Of a stretch of DNA of 64,000 bases, positions 21,598-33,344 are shown piece by piece. The stretch covers positions 19,711,412-19,775,411 of the forward strand of contig NC_135772.1 of NCBI RefSeq assembly GCF_028453695.1, in the 5' to 3' direction. This DNA comes from Augochlora pura (taxonomy: Eukaryota; Arthropoda; Insecta; Hymenoptera; Halictidae). The translations under genes and the position numbers were made by a program. Within the stretch, counting starts at the first letter, position 1; every line of letters starts with the position of its first letter. Below the pieces are notes generated by a model. The model ran no database searches. It had not been told where the DNA came from and saw only the letters and a list, made by a program, of their open reading frames with translations.

Positions 21598-22344
21598 TCC
21601 GTTCCTCCCCGGTCGGCGACGGGTGTTCGCCGGTCCAGCGCCGGTGTCCCGCTGTATATCTTGCAAAATTAGTAGGAACACAGGTATCGGTGTGTAATAA
21701 ACGTTCAACGGGGATTCATTAACGGAATCGGTTCACCGGCAAAATGAAATTCCGCCGAATAAAATGAAAACTGTCGACGATAGAAACGGGGGGTTTTCCT
21801 GGTTCGCGCGGTTCAATCAACCGAACAAATGATTTTACGACTCTCTCCCTCTCTCTCTCTCTCTCTCTCCCTCTCTCTAGCCGTGAACGGTGAACAATTT
21901 ATGCGCGCCGACGTACGTACGTATCTATCCGGCCGTTTGGAGGTTTTACAATATTTGATCGAATATTACGAGAATTACCGGCCGTAAATACTCGGCGATA
22001 CTCCCGCCGCGCTTTATTATTCGGAACGGCGGTTGTAAAAATAAATACCGGCCCCGGCCCGTCGGCGACCGGTTAAAAAATTCTATTTCCACGGTGTTTC
22101 GTATATTGGTAACGCATCGTTTGGAGGGGGAGGTTGGAGGGGGGGATAGAAGGGTGGGGAGAAAAAGATGTTCAATGTTCAATTAGGGTTGTTAATCGAG
22201 GTTTTGTGGTCTCGCGATGCAAATTGTTCTTAACTTGTCATTTCGAACGATTTAAGCCCTTAAATTGTTATGTCTTATTGGCGGAATTCTCAGTCGATTA
22301 TTTAAATAATGTGATTGGTGAAAAAATTAGAACTGTTTTAATCG
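21598..22344. other. Mixed sequence with (CT)n
   Basis: A (CT)n tract lies at about 21841-21878. Otherwise CpG-containing sequence with nothing recognised. Confidence 0.45.
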
Positions 22345-22690
22345 CTTGTTTAATTGTGGTAATTGTCTGCGAATTTCTAGTACGCTTTGCGAAGTATGTA
22401 ATATTGTATAAGGATGTAAATGTTATAAATATTTATTGGCTGATAAATTGCAGAATAATTGTCTGCGAATTTTTAATATAGTAGACGGGGAATATATACA
22501 TGATATTGTATTAAAATATAGACGCGGATATTATAACAATCTGTCGGTTAGTTAATTGTAGAATAATTACCTGAAAATTTCTCATACGTTGTGTGAAATA
22601 GTGTAAATAATATTATATCAAAATATAAATGTTAAAAATGTAGATATTACAAAAATCTGTCGGCTAAAAGATTCTACAACAATTATCTAA
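22345..22690. repeat. Degenerate ~105-bp tandem repeat, three units
   Basis: Each unit runs TAATTGT(C/A)(T/G)GCGAA-like, then ATTT(C/T)T(A/C)ATA, then a TGTAATATTGTATAA or similar block, then CTGTCGG(T/C)TA. AGAATAATTGTCTGCGAATT (near 22452) and AGAATAATTACCTGAAAATT (near 22559) show the relation. Sequence is AT-rich and non-coding. The plus-strand frame 22134-22481 crosses the first unit. Confidence 0.7.
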
Positions 22691-23264
22691 CAATTCCTAA
22701 CGTGATAAAAATATAAATAACAAGCTCACAAAGGTACAAATATAAATATTAAAAAACTCCGTAACCCTCGCAATAATGACTAATAATATTTAATATCAAT
22801 CGAAGAAAAAAATGGTCTAATAACTTCTACTAAATTATTAATAAAAAAGGAAGAACCTTTGATATTGTTAGACGTAGTAACAGCCATAGACGGCTGAATA
22901 ATTTAAACGATTGAATCGGCGCCGGGAACGAAACAAGGAGAAAATCGACGAACAAAGAATAGATCGAAACGCGAAAGTGGGGTTGGGATAGACAGGGAGG
23001 GGCTGGGGGCGATTGGGGGATGGTTTATTGGGTTTGATAACGCGCGCGCTCCCTGTGTAATTGGCCGGTGATTTCTGCAGTGGATGGTGTCACTCGCCGT
23101 GGTTACTCTCTTTTTCAGCGTCGACGGTGTGTGCGGAGAGATTTGTCCGATTCTTTTCTCGCGCCATCGAAAAGAGGCGCGTGCGATTGTCAAACGGGCC
23201 TCGCAAAACACGCTCGCGGAAAGGGGTGGCCGCCGCGCCTGCACCGATAGATGGATGGACGTAC
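22691..23264. other. Mixed sequence, nothing recognised
   Basis: AT-rich to 22900, then CpG-rich. Several overlapping frames on both strands at 22903-23542 are compositional. Confidence 0.45.
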
Positions 23265-23485
23265 AGAGAGGGGGGGGGGCAGTGAGAGGGTGAGAGGGTG
23301 AACGGGGCGATAGAGACACAGGGGAGGAGAGAGGAGAAAATGGGGAAAAATGAAAGGAGAAAGAAAAAATGAGAGAAAAATGCGAGAAAAAAGACAGAAA
23401 AATAGAGAAAAAAAAATAGAAAAAAAAGAGAAAATAAAGAAAAATAAAAGAGAAATAAAAGAGAAAAAAGAAAGAGGAATTTCGT
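23265..23485. repeat. Purine-biased plus strand, ~220 bp
   Basis: Almost only A and G on the plus strand, with a G-run at about 23271-23279, then GAGAAAAA-type repeats. Minus-strand frames read as Phe/Ser/Leu low complexity. Confidence 0.85.
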
Positions 23486-24356
23486 GGATACGTCATCCTT
23501 GTTTTCCAAAATTTTCAATAGTCTTCGTCGCCTGACCGACATCTCTTAAAAATGTTTCTCTCCTCATATTTTATAAAATATTTTTTCAGACTATAAAAAT
23601 CGAGAAAATGAATACTTAAACTTCGAAGTGCGGCCATTTGTATAATTAACGAAATTTTTTTCATTTACGATGGTTCAAGTTCCAGTTACATTCTCGTATT
23701 AAATATGCTGTCGTTTTGTCTGTTTGTTTAAAATTTACGAAAATTACGGGGCACGTGCAATTTTTATTATTCCCGTTTAAAACTATGATTTTTAGATTTT
23801 TCACATTTATTTGTTAATCAAACTGCAAAGTCCAATTCTCCGATATAAAACAAAAAAGAAATTAACAATCGATCCTAGTCCTCATTTACAATAAAATATT
23901 GACATCGATTAGATAGCATCATTAATTTCAACTAATCAAAAAACAATGGATTCTCAAAAAGTCCAAAAAATTCGCTGCTGGACAATAAAACCCCGCGCTT
24001 TAATAATCATCGAGATACTAACCCCGAGCTCGATAGCCGCTCGATTATTCGCAGCTTAGCCGAGTTATTTTTTTAACGAAGCATCGATTATTGATAATTA
24101 AAGAAGCGCCGTATCGATGAGCCCTCGCGCGCCGATTTCAATTAGAGAATTTCAAGTTTCCAGGTGTTCGATATTGTTTTTCCTACCGCGGGGGGGAGAA
24201 GTGGGCCACCCGTCCGATCAGCGTTACCCGAATAACTTTTTCAACTATTAAATTCAGAACCGATCCGAATTTATTTAGCGATCAAGTGTCAATAAAAACC
24301 GTCGCCTTTTTTTATCCCTATTCTTCGTTTCGGCCGCTTTAACCGAGAGTCGAATG
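23486..24356. other. Mixed, mainly AT-rich sequence
   Basis: No gene, long repeat or inverted repeat was recognised. Confidence 0.45.
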
Positions 24357-24762
24357 TTAACCCTTTCGTTATGGGCGCCGACTGTAGTTCGCATATAATA
24401 TAGTAAAATATGATACAATATAATACATATTGTATAGTATAGTATAAATAGTATAATATGATACAATATTGCATAGTACAGTATAATATAGTATAATGTA
24501 ATATAATACAATATTGTATAGTATAGTATAATAACTATACAATACAGTACAGTATAATATAATAAAATACTAAAATAAATAATTATAGAATAAAACACAA
24601 TTTAATATTGTGTAGTATAATACATTATAATTATAATATTATACAACGTAATACTTTACTGTACAGCACAGTACAATATAATACGATGTAACATAAGACT
24701 ATGGAACGACGAATTAGGTGGCGTCGCTCCACCGGAGCGTACCGGCATAACGAAAGGGTTAA
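24357..24762. mobile_element. Intact TTAA-flanked MITE, piggyBac-like, 406 bp
   Basis: The left end is TTAACCCTTTCGTTATG at 24357. The right end is its exact reverse complement, ending at 24762, giving a TTAA on each side and a 13-bp perfect terminal inverted repeat. A subterminal inverted motif CGCTCC-ACC-GGAGCG lies at about 24725-24739. The interior is (TA/ATAG/ATAC)-rich and encodes nothing but Tyr/Ile low complexity. TTAA duplications with CCC-starting ends fit the piggyBac superfamily. This is the best-preserved copy in the window. Confidence 0.85.
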
Positions 24763-25264
24763 TGATGTTCCTGTAAAACATATATACCGCGCAGCGCGCG
24801 CGCGCGCGCTATGACGAGCTAATTAATATATGAGAATAGAAATATTGGTTTGAATGGCTGTCGGACCCCGGCAAAATATACGTTAACTATACGCGGAATT
24901 AATTACCTCGCGATTCGGGTTCAATCGAATTCTATGGGATTATACAGTGTGTACCCCGGGATTTCCCGGCCAAATTGCGAGAACATAATCTAGAGCAGCA
25001 GTTCTCTCCATCAATGGTATACGGCCGGCACGCTTGCCGAATCGGAAATTATTATAGAAAAAATTCATTATAGCAATTTCGTTATTTCTTCGATGATAAA
25101 TATTAAAATATAGCTATTGTATTTTCTGTTCTATTGTTATTCTATGCGATGTTTTATGCTGCGTTGTTTTATGGTACGTTATTGTATGCTGCGTTATTCG
25201 CGGCCACGTGTTTATTTCAAGCGGAATATTAGGTCTGAATGTATTGTGCCCCAAAGTGGACGTT
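24763..25264. other. Mixed sequence with (CG)n and possible transposon end
   Basis: A (GC)n tract lies at about 24795-24810. TATACAGTGTGTACCCCGGG at 24941 resembles mariner-type ends that begin with CAGNGTGTNCC, but no partner was found. A (TTTTATGCTGCG)-like motif is repeated near 25143-25198. Confidence 0.4.
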
Positions 25265-25489
25265 TTAACCCTTTGCAGGGTTTTAAAGGCATTTTAACTG
25301 GAAATTCAAAATATTTGTTCAGATTTGTACTGAAAATTTTATAAAATATTTTATATAATTTGGAGTATTGCATACATTGTAGAATTGAATTTTGTGACTC
25401 GTGCAATAATTAACAGCTCTTAACATTTTTTTAAATATAAACAAATTTAATAAAATTTTTAATAGCATCTTAGAGTCGCAAAGGGTTGA
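25265..25489. mobile_element. TTAA-type MITE, 225 bp, one flank decayed
   Basis: The left end is TTAACCCTTTGCAGG at 25265. The right end is GAGTCGCAAAGGGTTGA ending at 25489, inverted over CCCTTTGC. The right flank is TTGA instead of TTAA, one change from the expected target site. The interior is AT-rich and non-coding. Confidence 0.65.
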
Positions 25490-25553
25490 GATATTTTATT
25501 GCGTTTTTGTTAATATTTTATCATGGCTAGAAGATGTCTTGACTTATATCACA

Positions 25554-25640
25554 GGACGTTTCTACGACGTTTCTACGACGTTTCTAGGATCTTCGTAATA
25601 CATACATTCGAGACTTCAAAACGTCTTAAAGACGACCTCG
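25554..25640 (-). mobile_element. Dispersed repeat, partial copy (partner at 57871)
   Basis: ACGTTTCTACG is repeated three times at 25556-25588 with a 12-bp period. The reverse complement of 25554-25612 aligns base for base with 57899-57948 apart from scattered substitutions, and the similarity runs on into the AAGACG/CGTCTT motifs on the right. The superfamily is not assignable from sequence alone. Confidence 0.65.
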
Positions 25641-26021
25641 TTCAATCTAAGCAATAATATAGAAAATGTTAACCCTTGACCACTGAATAAAATGCAATAT
25701 TTATCAAATTTTTACGTTAAATAGCCAGTCGAAAAACATCGTCGCAGATCGAAGCGTATTTCCACGCCGAAACGCCAGGCAACTGTTATTGCCGGTGAAC
25801 GGAACGTGTCCGCCGCTAAAAGAAATCAAATTCTATCGGCTCGCAGTCGGGAATTACTTTACGTGCCAATGAGTTCGGGAAACAATGGCGTATGCGCGCG
25901 CGCGCGCTCTCTCTCACCCTTCCGCCCGCGGGGTGATCAACCGCGCGACGTTCGATTTTTTTTTCGTCGGAGTATTTTTAACCGCGTCGAAACAACATCC
26001 TAATTTCGCGGTCTTTCGAAT
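25641..26021. other. Mixed sequence with TTAA-MITE end
   Basis: TTAACCCTTGACCACTG begins at 25669, a possible decayed TTAA-MITE left end. CpG-rich from 25860, with a (CG)n run near 25895. Nothing else recognised. Confidence 0.4.
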
Positions 26022-26023
26022 AG

Positions 26024-26062
<39 letters not shown>
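26022..26062. repeat. (GA)n microsatellite
   Basis: About 18 GA dinucleotides with one AAA interruption near the left end. Confidence 0.9.
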
Positions 26063-26063
<1 letters not shown>

Positions 26064-26487
26064 TGGGGCTCGCGACCCCCGAAAATTGGGTTAACCGGCC
26101 CCGAAAAGTCGCACGCGGCGATCTCCTCTGTCTGGGAAACAGTAATCGCCCGGCGAGCAAAACGAAAAACCAGAGAAAAATACGCGCGCGCCGCAAAACG
26201 GAAAAAATAGAAGAGGGGAGCGGGAATAATGAATATTTTTTACACCAGGGTCGCGCGCGCCGCGGGCAAGCCAGCACAAAGAAACACTGCGGCCGGGTTT
26301 AAAGCGTTGTTGCTCGCGCGAGCGGTGTACCGGCGACGGGAACTTCCATGAAATGTTTTACCATTTAGCGGGGCCCGTGCAACACGATATCGATAACGAT
26401 AACGACACGTATACTATGATAACGATAGCAATTAATAGACATTTGAATTTTTAAGTCTTTTCTTTTAAACGCAATTATCGTAAGACT
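26063..26487. other. CpG-rich sequence, nothing recognised
   Basis: Overlapping frames on both strands at 26063-26302. CGATAACGATAACGA repeats lie near 26389-26405. Confidence 0.4.
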
Positions 26488-26671
26488 CCTATAGTCCTCG
26501 CGCGACAAGAAGGCAGCTTTCTCTTCTGATTCCCCCACTACTACTTACCGCACTGCTACTATTGGCTCCCAGTGACCAATCGCAACCACTAAAGCTGTCC
26601 CACTACTTCAGCTAATGGAAGGGGAAACGTAGACACGAAAAGGCGTCTTCTTGTCGCGCGAAGACTATACG
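26488..26671. mobile_element. MITE with 25-bp terminal inverted repeats, 184 bp
   Basis: The left repeat occupies 26490-26514 and the right repeat 26645-26669. Inverted, they agree at 23 of 25 positions, sharing the core TCGCGCGACAAGAAG. The interior is non-coding and contains an ATTGG...CCAAT inverted pair near 26563-26580. Size, long near-perfect ends and lack of coding capacity fit a non-autonomous DNA transposon. No clear target duplication was seen and no second copy was found in this window, so the superfamily is open. Confidence 0.75.
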
Positions 26672-27124
26672 AATTCTCATTTAACAATTACTCACAATTC
26701 AACGATAGCGATTGTTCCTAACCTAAGCGCATAATACTGTAATAAAGCGAGCAACAAAATGAATTACTTGGTCCAGGTACGCAGCCTTGTTTCATTTACA
26801 AAACATCTCCCTAAAAGATATCCCTATGGCAAGCATGCTGCAATCCCAGAGCACTTAACCACGCACTCAGCTTAATAAAAATGTCTTTTTCTTTCTCATC
26901 TAATTATATACGCTTGTAGATTAAACTATACGAAACGAGTACTTAGCAGAAAGGTAATAAATTAATGAAGATAAAAGCCGGCAATCGGCTTCTAAAATCA
27001 GCTACGCAACAATGGTGGAAGTTTAACATTATATCGTTACAATTGCATTAACAAATCGTTTGTTATTCTTGTTCGATAAGTTCGATTGCTGTTTTCTTAT
27101 TTATTTGTATCTGTAGCTCGATCG
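26672..27124. other. Unique sequence, nothing recognised
   Basis: Mixed composition, no gene recognised. Confidence 0.45.
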
Positions 27125-27531
27125 ATAAATAAATGAAGAATTAAATAACTGAAGACGTAACTGACTGAATGAGTGACTAAGTGAATAAGTAACTAAGTCA
27201 ATCAGTAACTAACTAAATAAGTGACTAAGTGAATAAGTAACTAATTGAGTAGGTAACTTACTAAATAAGTAACTGATTGAATAAGTAATTTATTAAATAA
27301 GTAACTAAATAAGTGTCTATGTAACTAATTAAGTAACTAACTAAATAACTAACTGACTCTCTAAGTAACTCACCAGGTAACTAACTAATTTTCTAGCTAT
27401 TTAACTAATTAAATAACTAATTCACTAACTCACTAACCTTAAAACAATTTAACTACTTAAATAACTAAGTCACTAACTGACTAACCTTATAACTATTTAA
27501 CAAATTAAATAACTAATTCGCTAACAAACTA
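27125..27531. repeat. Degenerate TAAC/TAAG tetranucleotide array
   Basis: About 400 bp built of AACT, AAGT and AAAT tetramers, for example AATAAGTAACTAAGT, with no fixed longer period. It is strongly AT-rich, and stop codons in every frame exclude coding use. Confidence 0.9.
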
Positions 27532-27928
27532 ACCCCTTCGTTACCTTAGCTCCCCTGAATTCAGATTCGACGATTACCGTATCAATAAATAATAACAACC
27601 GCGAACAGACGAGGCAGGGACGAATTGCTCGACCTTGTAACCGGACGAAAAAGAAGAGCGGATTCGAACGCGTAACCGGGGAAGTGGGGGGGTTCACGGT
27701 CCTGCTAATGCAGAAACTTCGTGCGGCAAATCGGTCCCCGTTAGTAGAATATGGATTTTGAGCACGTCCCTGCCGAACATTCGAAACTGGTGCCCAAGAC
27801 GTAGTTCCACTCCGCGTGGAAGTGGTAATTAAAATCGAGTTGGATGCGCACGCGATCGATATTTTGGATGTGCGCGGGCGCGGGCGCTCGCATCCGCCGA
27901 TTTCAATAATCAATCGGGCCGGAAATGC
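27532..27928. other. Unique CpG-containing sequence
   Basis: A perfect 6-bp hairpin TTCCAC-TCCGC-GTGGAA lies at about 27805. A GTTCGAATCC-like stretch on the minus strand near 27662 was examined as a tRNA B box and rejected. Confidence 0.4.
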
Positions 27929-28073
27929 GCCCGGAGAGAGAGACAGAGAGACAGAGAGAGAGAGAGAGGGAGAGAGAGAGAGAGAAGAGAGAAATAAAGC
28001 AGAGAGAGGATAGAGAGAGAGAGAAATAAAATTAAAGAGAGAGAGAGAGAGAAATAAAATCGAATAGAGAGAG

Positions 28074-28107
<34 letters not shown>

Positions 28108-28338
28108 AGAGAGAAATAAAATCAAAGAGAGAGAGAGAGGGAGAGAGGGGAGAGAGAAATAAAATCAAAGAGAGAGAGGGAGAGGAAGAGAGGGCGAGAG
28201 TGAAGTAAAGGCAAAGAGAGAGAACTAAAGGCAAAGAGAAATAAAATCAAAGAGAGGGAGAGAGAAATAAAGGCAGAGAGAGAGCTATACAGAGAACGCG
28301 AGAGACAAAGAGAGAGAGAGAGAGAGAGGGAGAGAGAT
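27929..28338. repeat. Purine array: GA with AAATAAA-spaced units
   Basis: About 400 bp of almost pure A/G. (GA)n blocks are separated by AAATAAAATCAAAGAG-type linkers at irregular 40-60 bp steps. The reverse strand reads as Ser/Leu/Phe low complexity, which explains the 237-codon frame 27521-28234 and its neighbours. Confidence 0.9.
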
Positions 28339-28458
28339 GGGAGGCAACAGCCGCGCACGGAGTCTCATCTTCCCTCATCTATTCGGTTCGATCCATCGCA
28401 TCGGATCGATCCATCGATCCTCCGTATCGCGTGTGTTCACTCATCGAACCGTCCACGT

Positions 28459-28500
28459 TACCCTCTCTCTCTCTCTCACTCTCTCCCTCTCTCTCTCTTC
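28459..28500. repeat. (CT)n microsatellite
   Basis: About 20 CT dinucleotides with short interruptions. Confidence 0.9.
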
Positions 28501-28578
28501 GATGAATTTCTGCGTGCGGTGCTGGAAAGCGATCGATGCGAATTATATTTTTACCGGAAACGGTGTCGCGGATGGTTG

Positions 28579-28604
28579 CTGGTGGTGGTGGTGGTGGTGG
28601 TGGT
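28579..28604. repeat. (TGG)n microsatellite
   Basis: Eight or nine TGG triplets. Confidence 0.9.
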
Positions 28605-29365
28605 CCCCGCGTGCGCGCTCGCGATCCGGCGAGTGCGCCGCGAATTCTTCCACGAAAATTAATATTTAATGCACTAAAATTAAATATCGCGAAATATATA
28701 TACGACGGTGTCCATCCGGGGAGCGGTCGATGCGAAAGAAAAAGAGTTATCGAGTTAACCGGAACGCATTTATGATCGATAAAATTGTAAAAGAGATTCA
28801 AGAGAGGAATTTCATTAGCGACACCCCATTTGGACCGCGCGCGCGCTGCTTTGTTGCTCGTTGCTATACAATCGCGGCAGTAGCTATAGTTGTAACGTTA
28901 AATAGTTTTTAGTATTTTAGTAAAATTTGGTATGTGTTGTATTTGGTAATTTGTATTTGGAGAATTAGAGAGGAATTAGGATTGCCGAATTTAATCTGCT
29001 TAAATATGGTGTAAAATGGTATAGTGTAATATATTATATGTACCAGAACGAATGATTTTATTAGATAACAATAATTATAGAATAATTTTAGAATGATTGT
29101 AGAATAATTTTAGAACGATCTCGAATTTCACGATAATCTTACCATAACCTAGAAATTTACTATATAATATCTAAAACATTAGACACCTATCGCGACGAAT
29201 AAAATAAATAAAACGGATAAAATAAATATTCATTAACACTAAAAAATTATAAAAATATCTATATATGCGCCCAAATAACAGATCGGTAAAATGCCAACTC
29301 CCCCCCCCCCCCACCACTAAATTAAAAATAATTCACCGCAGAACGAACGTCGACCATAGTACGCA
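28605..29365. other. Mixed to AT-rich sequence
   Basis: A 22-bp direct repeat (AATAATTTTAGAA(T/C)GAT) lies near 29079-29117 and a 13-C run at 29300-29312. No gene was recognised. Confidence 0.45.
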
Positions 29366-29415
29366 AAATGTAAAATATAGAAACATAAAATATAGAAACG
29401 TAAAATATAGAATGT
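29366..29415. repeat. 15-16-bp tandem repeat, three units
   Basis: TAAAATATAGAAACA, TAAAATATAGAAACG and TAAAATATAGAATG in succession. Confidence 0.85.
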
Positions 29416-30379
29416 AGAACGTTCTCGAATTTCTTCAGCATAGTATAGCCAGCGCCCGCGCGTTCTTCCCGCTTCCTAATTCCTCGAGCGACGTCGCGCC
29501 CCTTCTGCTTCCGGTTCCGAGGGACGCTCCGGCGACGCCGGAAAAAAGGAAGGCTGAAGGGCGGACGGGGGGAGGGTGGCCGTGGAACCAGCGTGGTGGA
29601 GGAGGAGTTGGGATCCGCGGGACGGATAACAAAATAACGAGTAGCAAAACAAAATGAAACGGTAATACGGGGAGCATATACATTTATAACAAAGCAATCA
29701 AGTCGCGAAATAGCACGGGAGCCGACGGAAAATTCCCAACTCGCTGGAATTCCGCGGTGACCGGATGGACGTATCGATCCATCGAGATGGACCCGCCGCT
29801 GGGGTCCAGCCTCCGGCTATCTCTCTCTCTCTCTCTCTCTCTCGCTCTCTCGCTCTCTCTTCGACCATCATACGCAGTCGACAACAAATAATACATCCAC
29901 GTTGCGCGACGTACGCGGAACCTAGCCGCTAACAAATTGCGCGTCCGCGGTGTCTATGAGCCCCGGCGAACTACGCTTATCTGATTCTCATAATCGACGG
30001 GAAAAATTCCCGACAAATTGTTTATCGAACTGTTTATTCGGCGCTCGAATTTTTCGGTGGCGTATAATCGGCGAGCGAATTTTACCGAACGACGAATTTG
30101 ACGCTGAATTTCGTCGGCGATTCATTTGAAATCTTTCGTTTCGTAAACTGTGCGAAGGAGGAATTATTGTTGCTTGTGCAATGATTTTTCGAAGGAATTA
30201 ATTAGAGTAATTTTTGTTGAGAAATTGAATGAAATTTTGATTCGCACTGCGTGAAAGTTTATTGAATAAAGGAGCTTGGTAATAAATAATATTAAGCGTC
30301 GAAAAAGTGTAGTAATATTATTTTGGTAACAACAAACGCGATTCGATTTTTGTAGCTTTAATTTTACATTTCGGTCGGA
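29416..30379. other. CpG-rich sequence with (CT)n
   Basis: A (CT)n tract lies at 29820-29858. GC-rich at the left with several frames on the minus strand, none with a recognisable domain. Confidence 0.45.
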
Positions 30380-30900
30380 TCGATTATTATGAGAGGAGCC
30401 AAGGCATTTTCGACGGGGGAAAAACATTTTTCGAGGAAGAAACACTTTTCCCGGATTATATCTAGGCGAAATGAATTAACAAACAGATTTTATGCTCGTC
30501 GGAGGCCCGCGAAATAATTCTGATAAATAATAGGAGATGGAATTCAAGGGGAATTCGTGATATTTCGATTTTGCGTTCAGTCTAGCCGGTGGTTTTTAAA
30601 CAAGCAAGAATTGTTGTTGTCGAGCAAATGTTTTCGAGGGCGGAACTTTTATTGTGGAGATAATTTTTAGGTGAAATGAATTAATGAACAGATTTAGTAG
30701 GTTCTGTGATAAATAGGGGATGGAATTTAGGGTAAATTAGTGCTGTTTCAATTTTATATTTAAACTAATTAATTTGTTTAAATCAAACGAGAAGTGTTTA
30801 TCGAGTAAACCTTTTCGAGGGGGATGATTTTTCATAGATAATTTTTCGTAGATAATCGAATTAACAAAAAGATTTAATAAATAGTCATTTATATTTATAA
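30380..30900. repeat. Degenerate ~200-bp tandem triplication
   Basis: GAAATGAATTAACAAACAGATTTTA (near 30469, quoted here as its positions 1-20 only: GAAATGAATTAACAAACAGA) recurs as GAAATGAATTAATGAACAGA (near 30672) and, more diverged, TAATCGAATTAACAAAAAGA (near 30852). Between them a second shared block, GGAGATGGAATTCA / GGGGATGGAATTTA, and a third, TTTTCGA(C/G)G(G/A)GG, keep the same order. Units are about 200 bp apart and non-coding. Confidence 0.75.
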
Positions 30901-32160
30901 TAATAAATATTATTATTATTTAATTTTCCATAGAAAACAAATGAAGACCGATTGATAAATTCTTCTCACTCTACTAAAGACAACATTTCTATCCATTCTC
31001 CACCCCCAAAAAAATCATTAAAAGAATCCTGATCTCGCACAACGATCCCCGATCTAACCCTATCGATAAGAATCCTATCCACGAAAAAAAATTGCGTTCG
31101 CAGTGCGCGGACATTAATGTTTCAAATCAGACCGCGGCCGATCCCATGCATACTTTCCTTTATCCCGCACACGTACGTGTATGAATTCGCAACGATCGAT
31201 TAATACTTAATACACCGGATTATTTACAACGAGAAGGGGGAGGAGGAGGAGGAGAAAGAAAAAAAGCGAAATTTATCTCCGCCAGCGAAGATATTCAACC
31301 GCGTCATCCCAGCGCGGTGAAATAAAATTGGAAAATTCAAATTAGGAAATTAAAACTTTCGCTTGAAATAAATGTTTCGAGCGATTTTATATCTGTTGTA
31401 GATCAGCGCTTGATATTAAATATACGACGGTGTAGTGAACTGTTTTTTTTTATTTGATAATTATTAGGACAATTGGAGACATTTTTGTGGACGATTGTTG
31501 CTTAGGTTGTGTTATTAGAATAATTGGTATTGTAATATTGTATTTGGTATTATAATATTTATTGGACGAAATGTATATAAATTGCATATTTTAGTTTTGT
31601 TCGGAAACGAAGGGTTGGTTATTTTATTGTTTATTGTTTGATAGGTATAGCGATAAGTTATTGGGTAGAGAGAGAGAGAGAGAGAGATATGGGGGAGAGA
31701 AAGAGAGAACGCGCAAGGAGGAAATCGCTATAGAGAAATCTCTAAAGGAGAATCGAGAGCAATAGACCAGAATCTAAGTTATCGCCGCAAAAATAGTCGG
31801 GGGAGGAGGGGGGTGGGGTGAACAGTTTACCCGATAATTTTATACATTATTTCGCCGGCACCCGGGACACGGTCCGGGCCTGGGCCATGGATTATTTTGG
31901 ATGGATCGATGGAAGCGCGATTATTCGGCCGGCCTCTCCGCGGATTCACGGATTTATATCGACGATGCGGCGGAACGGCGAATCGCACGCCATTCGACAA
32001 CGGTTGGTCGTGTGTCCGTGCCCCCCCCCCCTCCTCCTCCTCCCTCCCCCCTCCCCCCCCTCTTTTCTGCCCATACCGCTAATAATTCCCAATTTTTCTT
32101 TTTTATTTATATTTATTTAGCGCGGCGGCCAGGGTCCCCCGCGTCCGTGTCACATTATTG
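30901..32160. other. Mixed sequence with short microsatellites
   Basis: Contains an AGGAGG purine tract near 31238-31262, (GA)n at 31664-31687 and a C/T tract at about 32019-32065. Frames at 31818-32410 run through the C/T tract and show no domain. Confidence 0.45.
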
Positions 32161-32168
32161 CGTGCAGT

Positions 32169-32170
<2 letters not shown>

Positions 32171-32209
<39 letters not shown>

Positions 32210-32215
32210 TCTCTC
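32171..32215. repeat. (CT)n microsatellite
   Basis: About 22 CT dinucleotides. Confidence 0.95.
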
Positions 32216-32884
32216 TACTCGGCTGTTTTCTACACCGCGGTAACAATGGCTGCCATTGATATAGCAATAACATGCCGACTACGAGATCCAAGATGGAGGA
32301 TCGGTTGTTCGACAAGGCAGAGGAAAAGGGTGAAATTTCCAATGTTGAAAGATTCTGAAAACCAAGGGATGAAGGGATTCGGAGCCAAGGGACGAAGTGA
32401 ATCTGTTTGATGCATTTCATGCAAATGGTTGAGCCGACTATTTTTAGCGTAGGTGAAATTATGGAATTTGTTAGGACGGAAAATTATTAAATTCATTTCT
32501 TGAGTTTTACATTGTGATATTTATCAGAAATTTATCAAAATTAATTAATTCTAGTTCGAATAAAATTATCGTATTCCCCGCATAATTTACAAATTTTTGT
32601 TAATGCAAAAGCGACAACGTTAGAAACGCTTTTGCAACAATCTCGTTCTATGGAGCCGTGGGCGAAGGGCTAAATAAAACAGGGAAACAGAGTGGACTAT
32701 ACGGCGCGAGCTCGAAAAGGTGATCAAGATTCCAAAATTCCGTGTTCGGCCCGAGGGAAGAGGGATGAGGGGGATGAGGGTAGTGATGAGAGGGGGTTGG
32801 TTCCGCGAGCCGGCCGTTTTCGAAATTTCCGGCGGCCGGAGCCCCGCGCGAAATAGGCCCGTGAATTTCGCGAGCGGCCGCCGT
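32216..32884. other. Mixed then CpG-rich sequence
   Basis: CpG-rich from 32700. Overlapping frames on both strands at 32620-33115. No recognisable domain. Confidence 0.4.
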
Positions 32885-32965
32885 TGGACAGACGGACGCG
32901 CGCGAACACCGACGCGACGCGACGGACAGACGGACGCGACGCGACGCGACGGACGGACGGGCGTA
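32885..32965. repeat. CGACG/GGACG pentamer minisatellite
   Basis: GACGGACGCG and GCGACGCGACG motifs alternate over about 80 bp (CGACG pentamers with GGACA/GGACG variants). Very CpG-dense. Confidence 0.85.
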
Positions 32966-33344
32966 TATCGATCCATCGAGCTGAACCCGCAGGCTAGCGT
33001 CGCGGCCCGTCAGACGTAACGGACAGGATAGTAAAAGCCCTCCGGTTCCAGTTGGTAGGACCGGTCCCCGTTCGTACATCCGTCCCGTACGTCCGTTCGC
33101 TCGCACGACCGTCACTTCGACGGATAATGCCAGAGTTCACCTAAATATAACCGCGGTGCTCCGTGACGGAGAGAAACCGAGATACGGCGGTGAAGGGGGA
33201 CGAGCAGGAAATGTACGAGAGCGGAGAGGCTGGTTAAGAAGAGGACGCGAGGAGAAGACGTGGACAAACGCGGGATGCGTTTTTTGGACGACGAGACAGT
33301 GCGTGGCGTTTAGGGGTGGAAACCACCCCTGGAACTTCCTCTAA
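32966..33344. other. CpG-rich sequence
   Basis: GC-rich, nothing recognised. A 62-codon plus-strand frame (33156-33344) is compositional. Confidence 0.4.

Noticed and set aside
27640..27680. tRNA-like B box (GTTCGAATCC) on the minus strand
   Set aside because: The bases around the would-be T loop do not pair into a T stem, and no A box or acceptor stem was found at the right distance.
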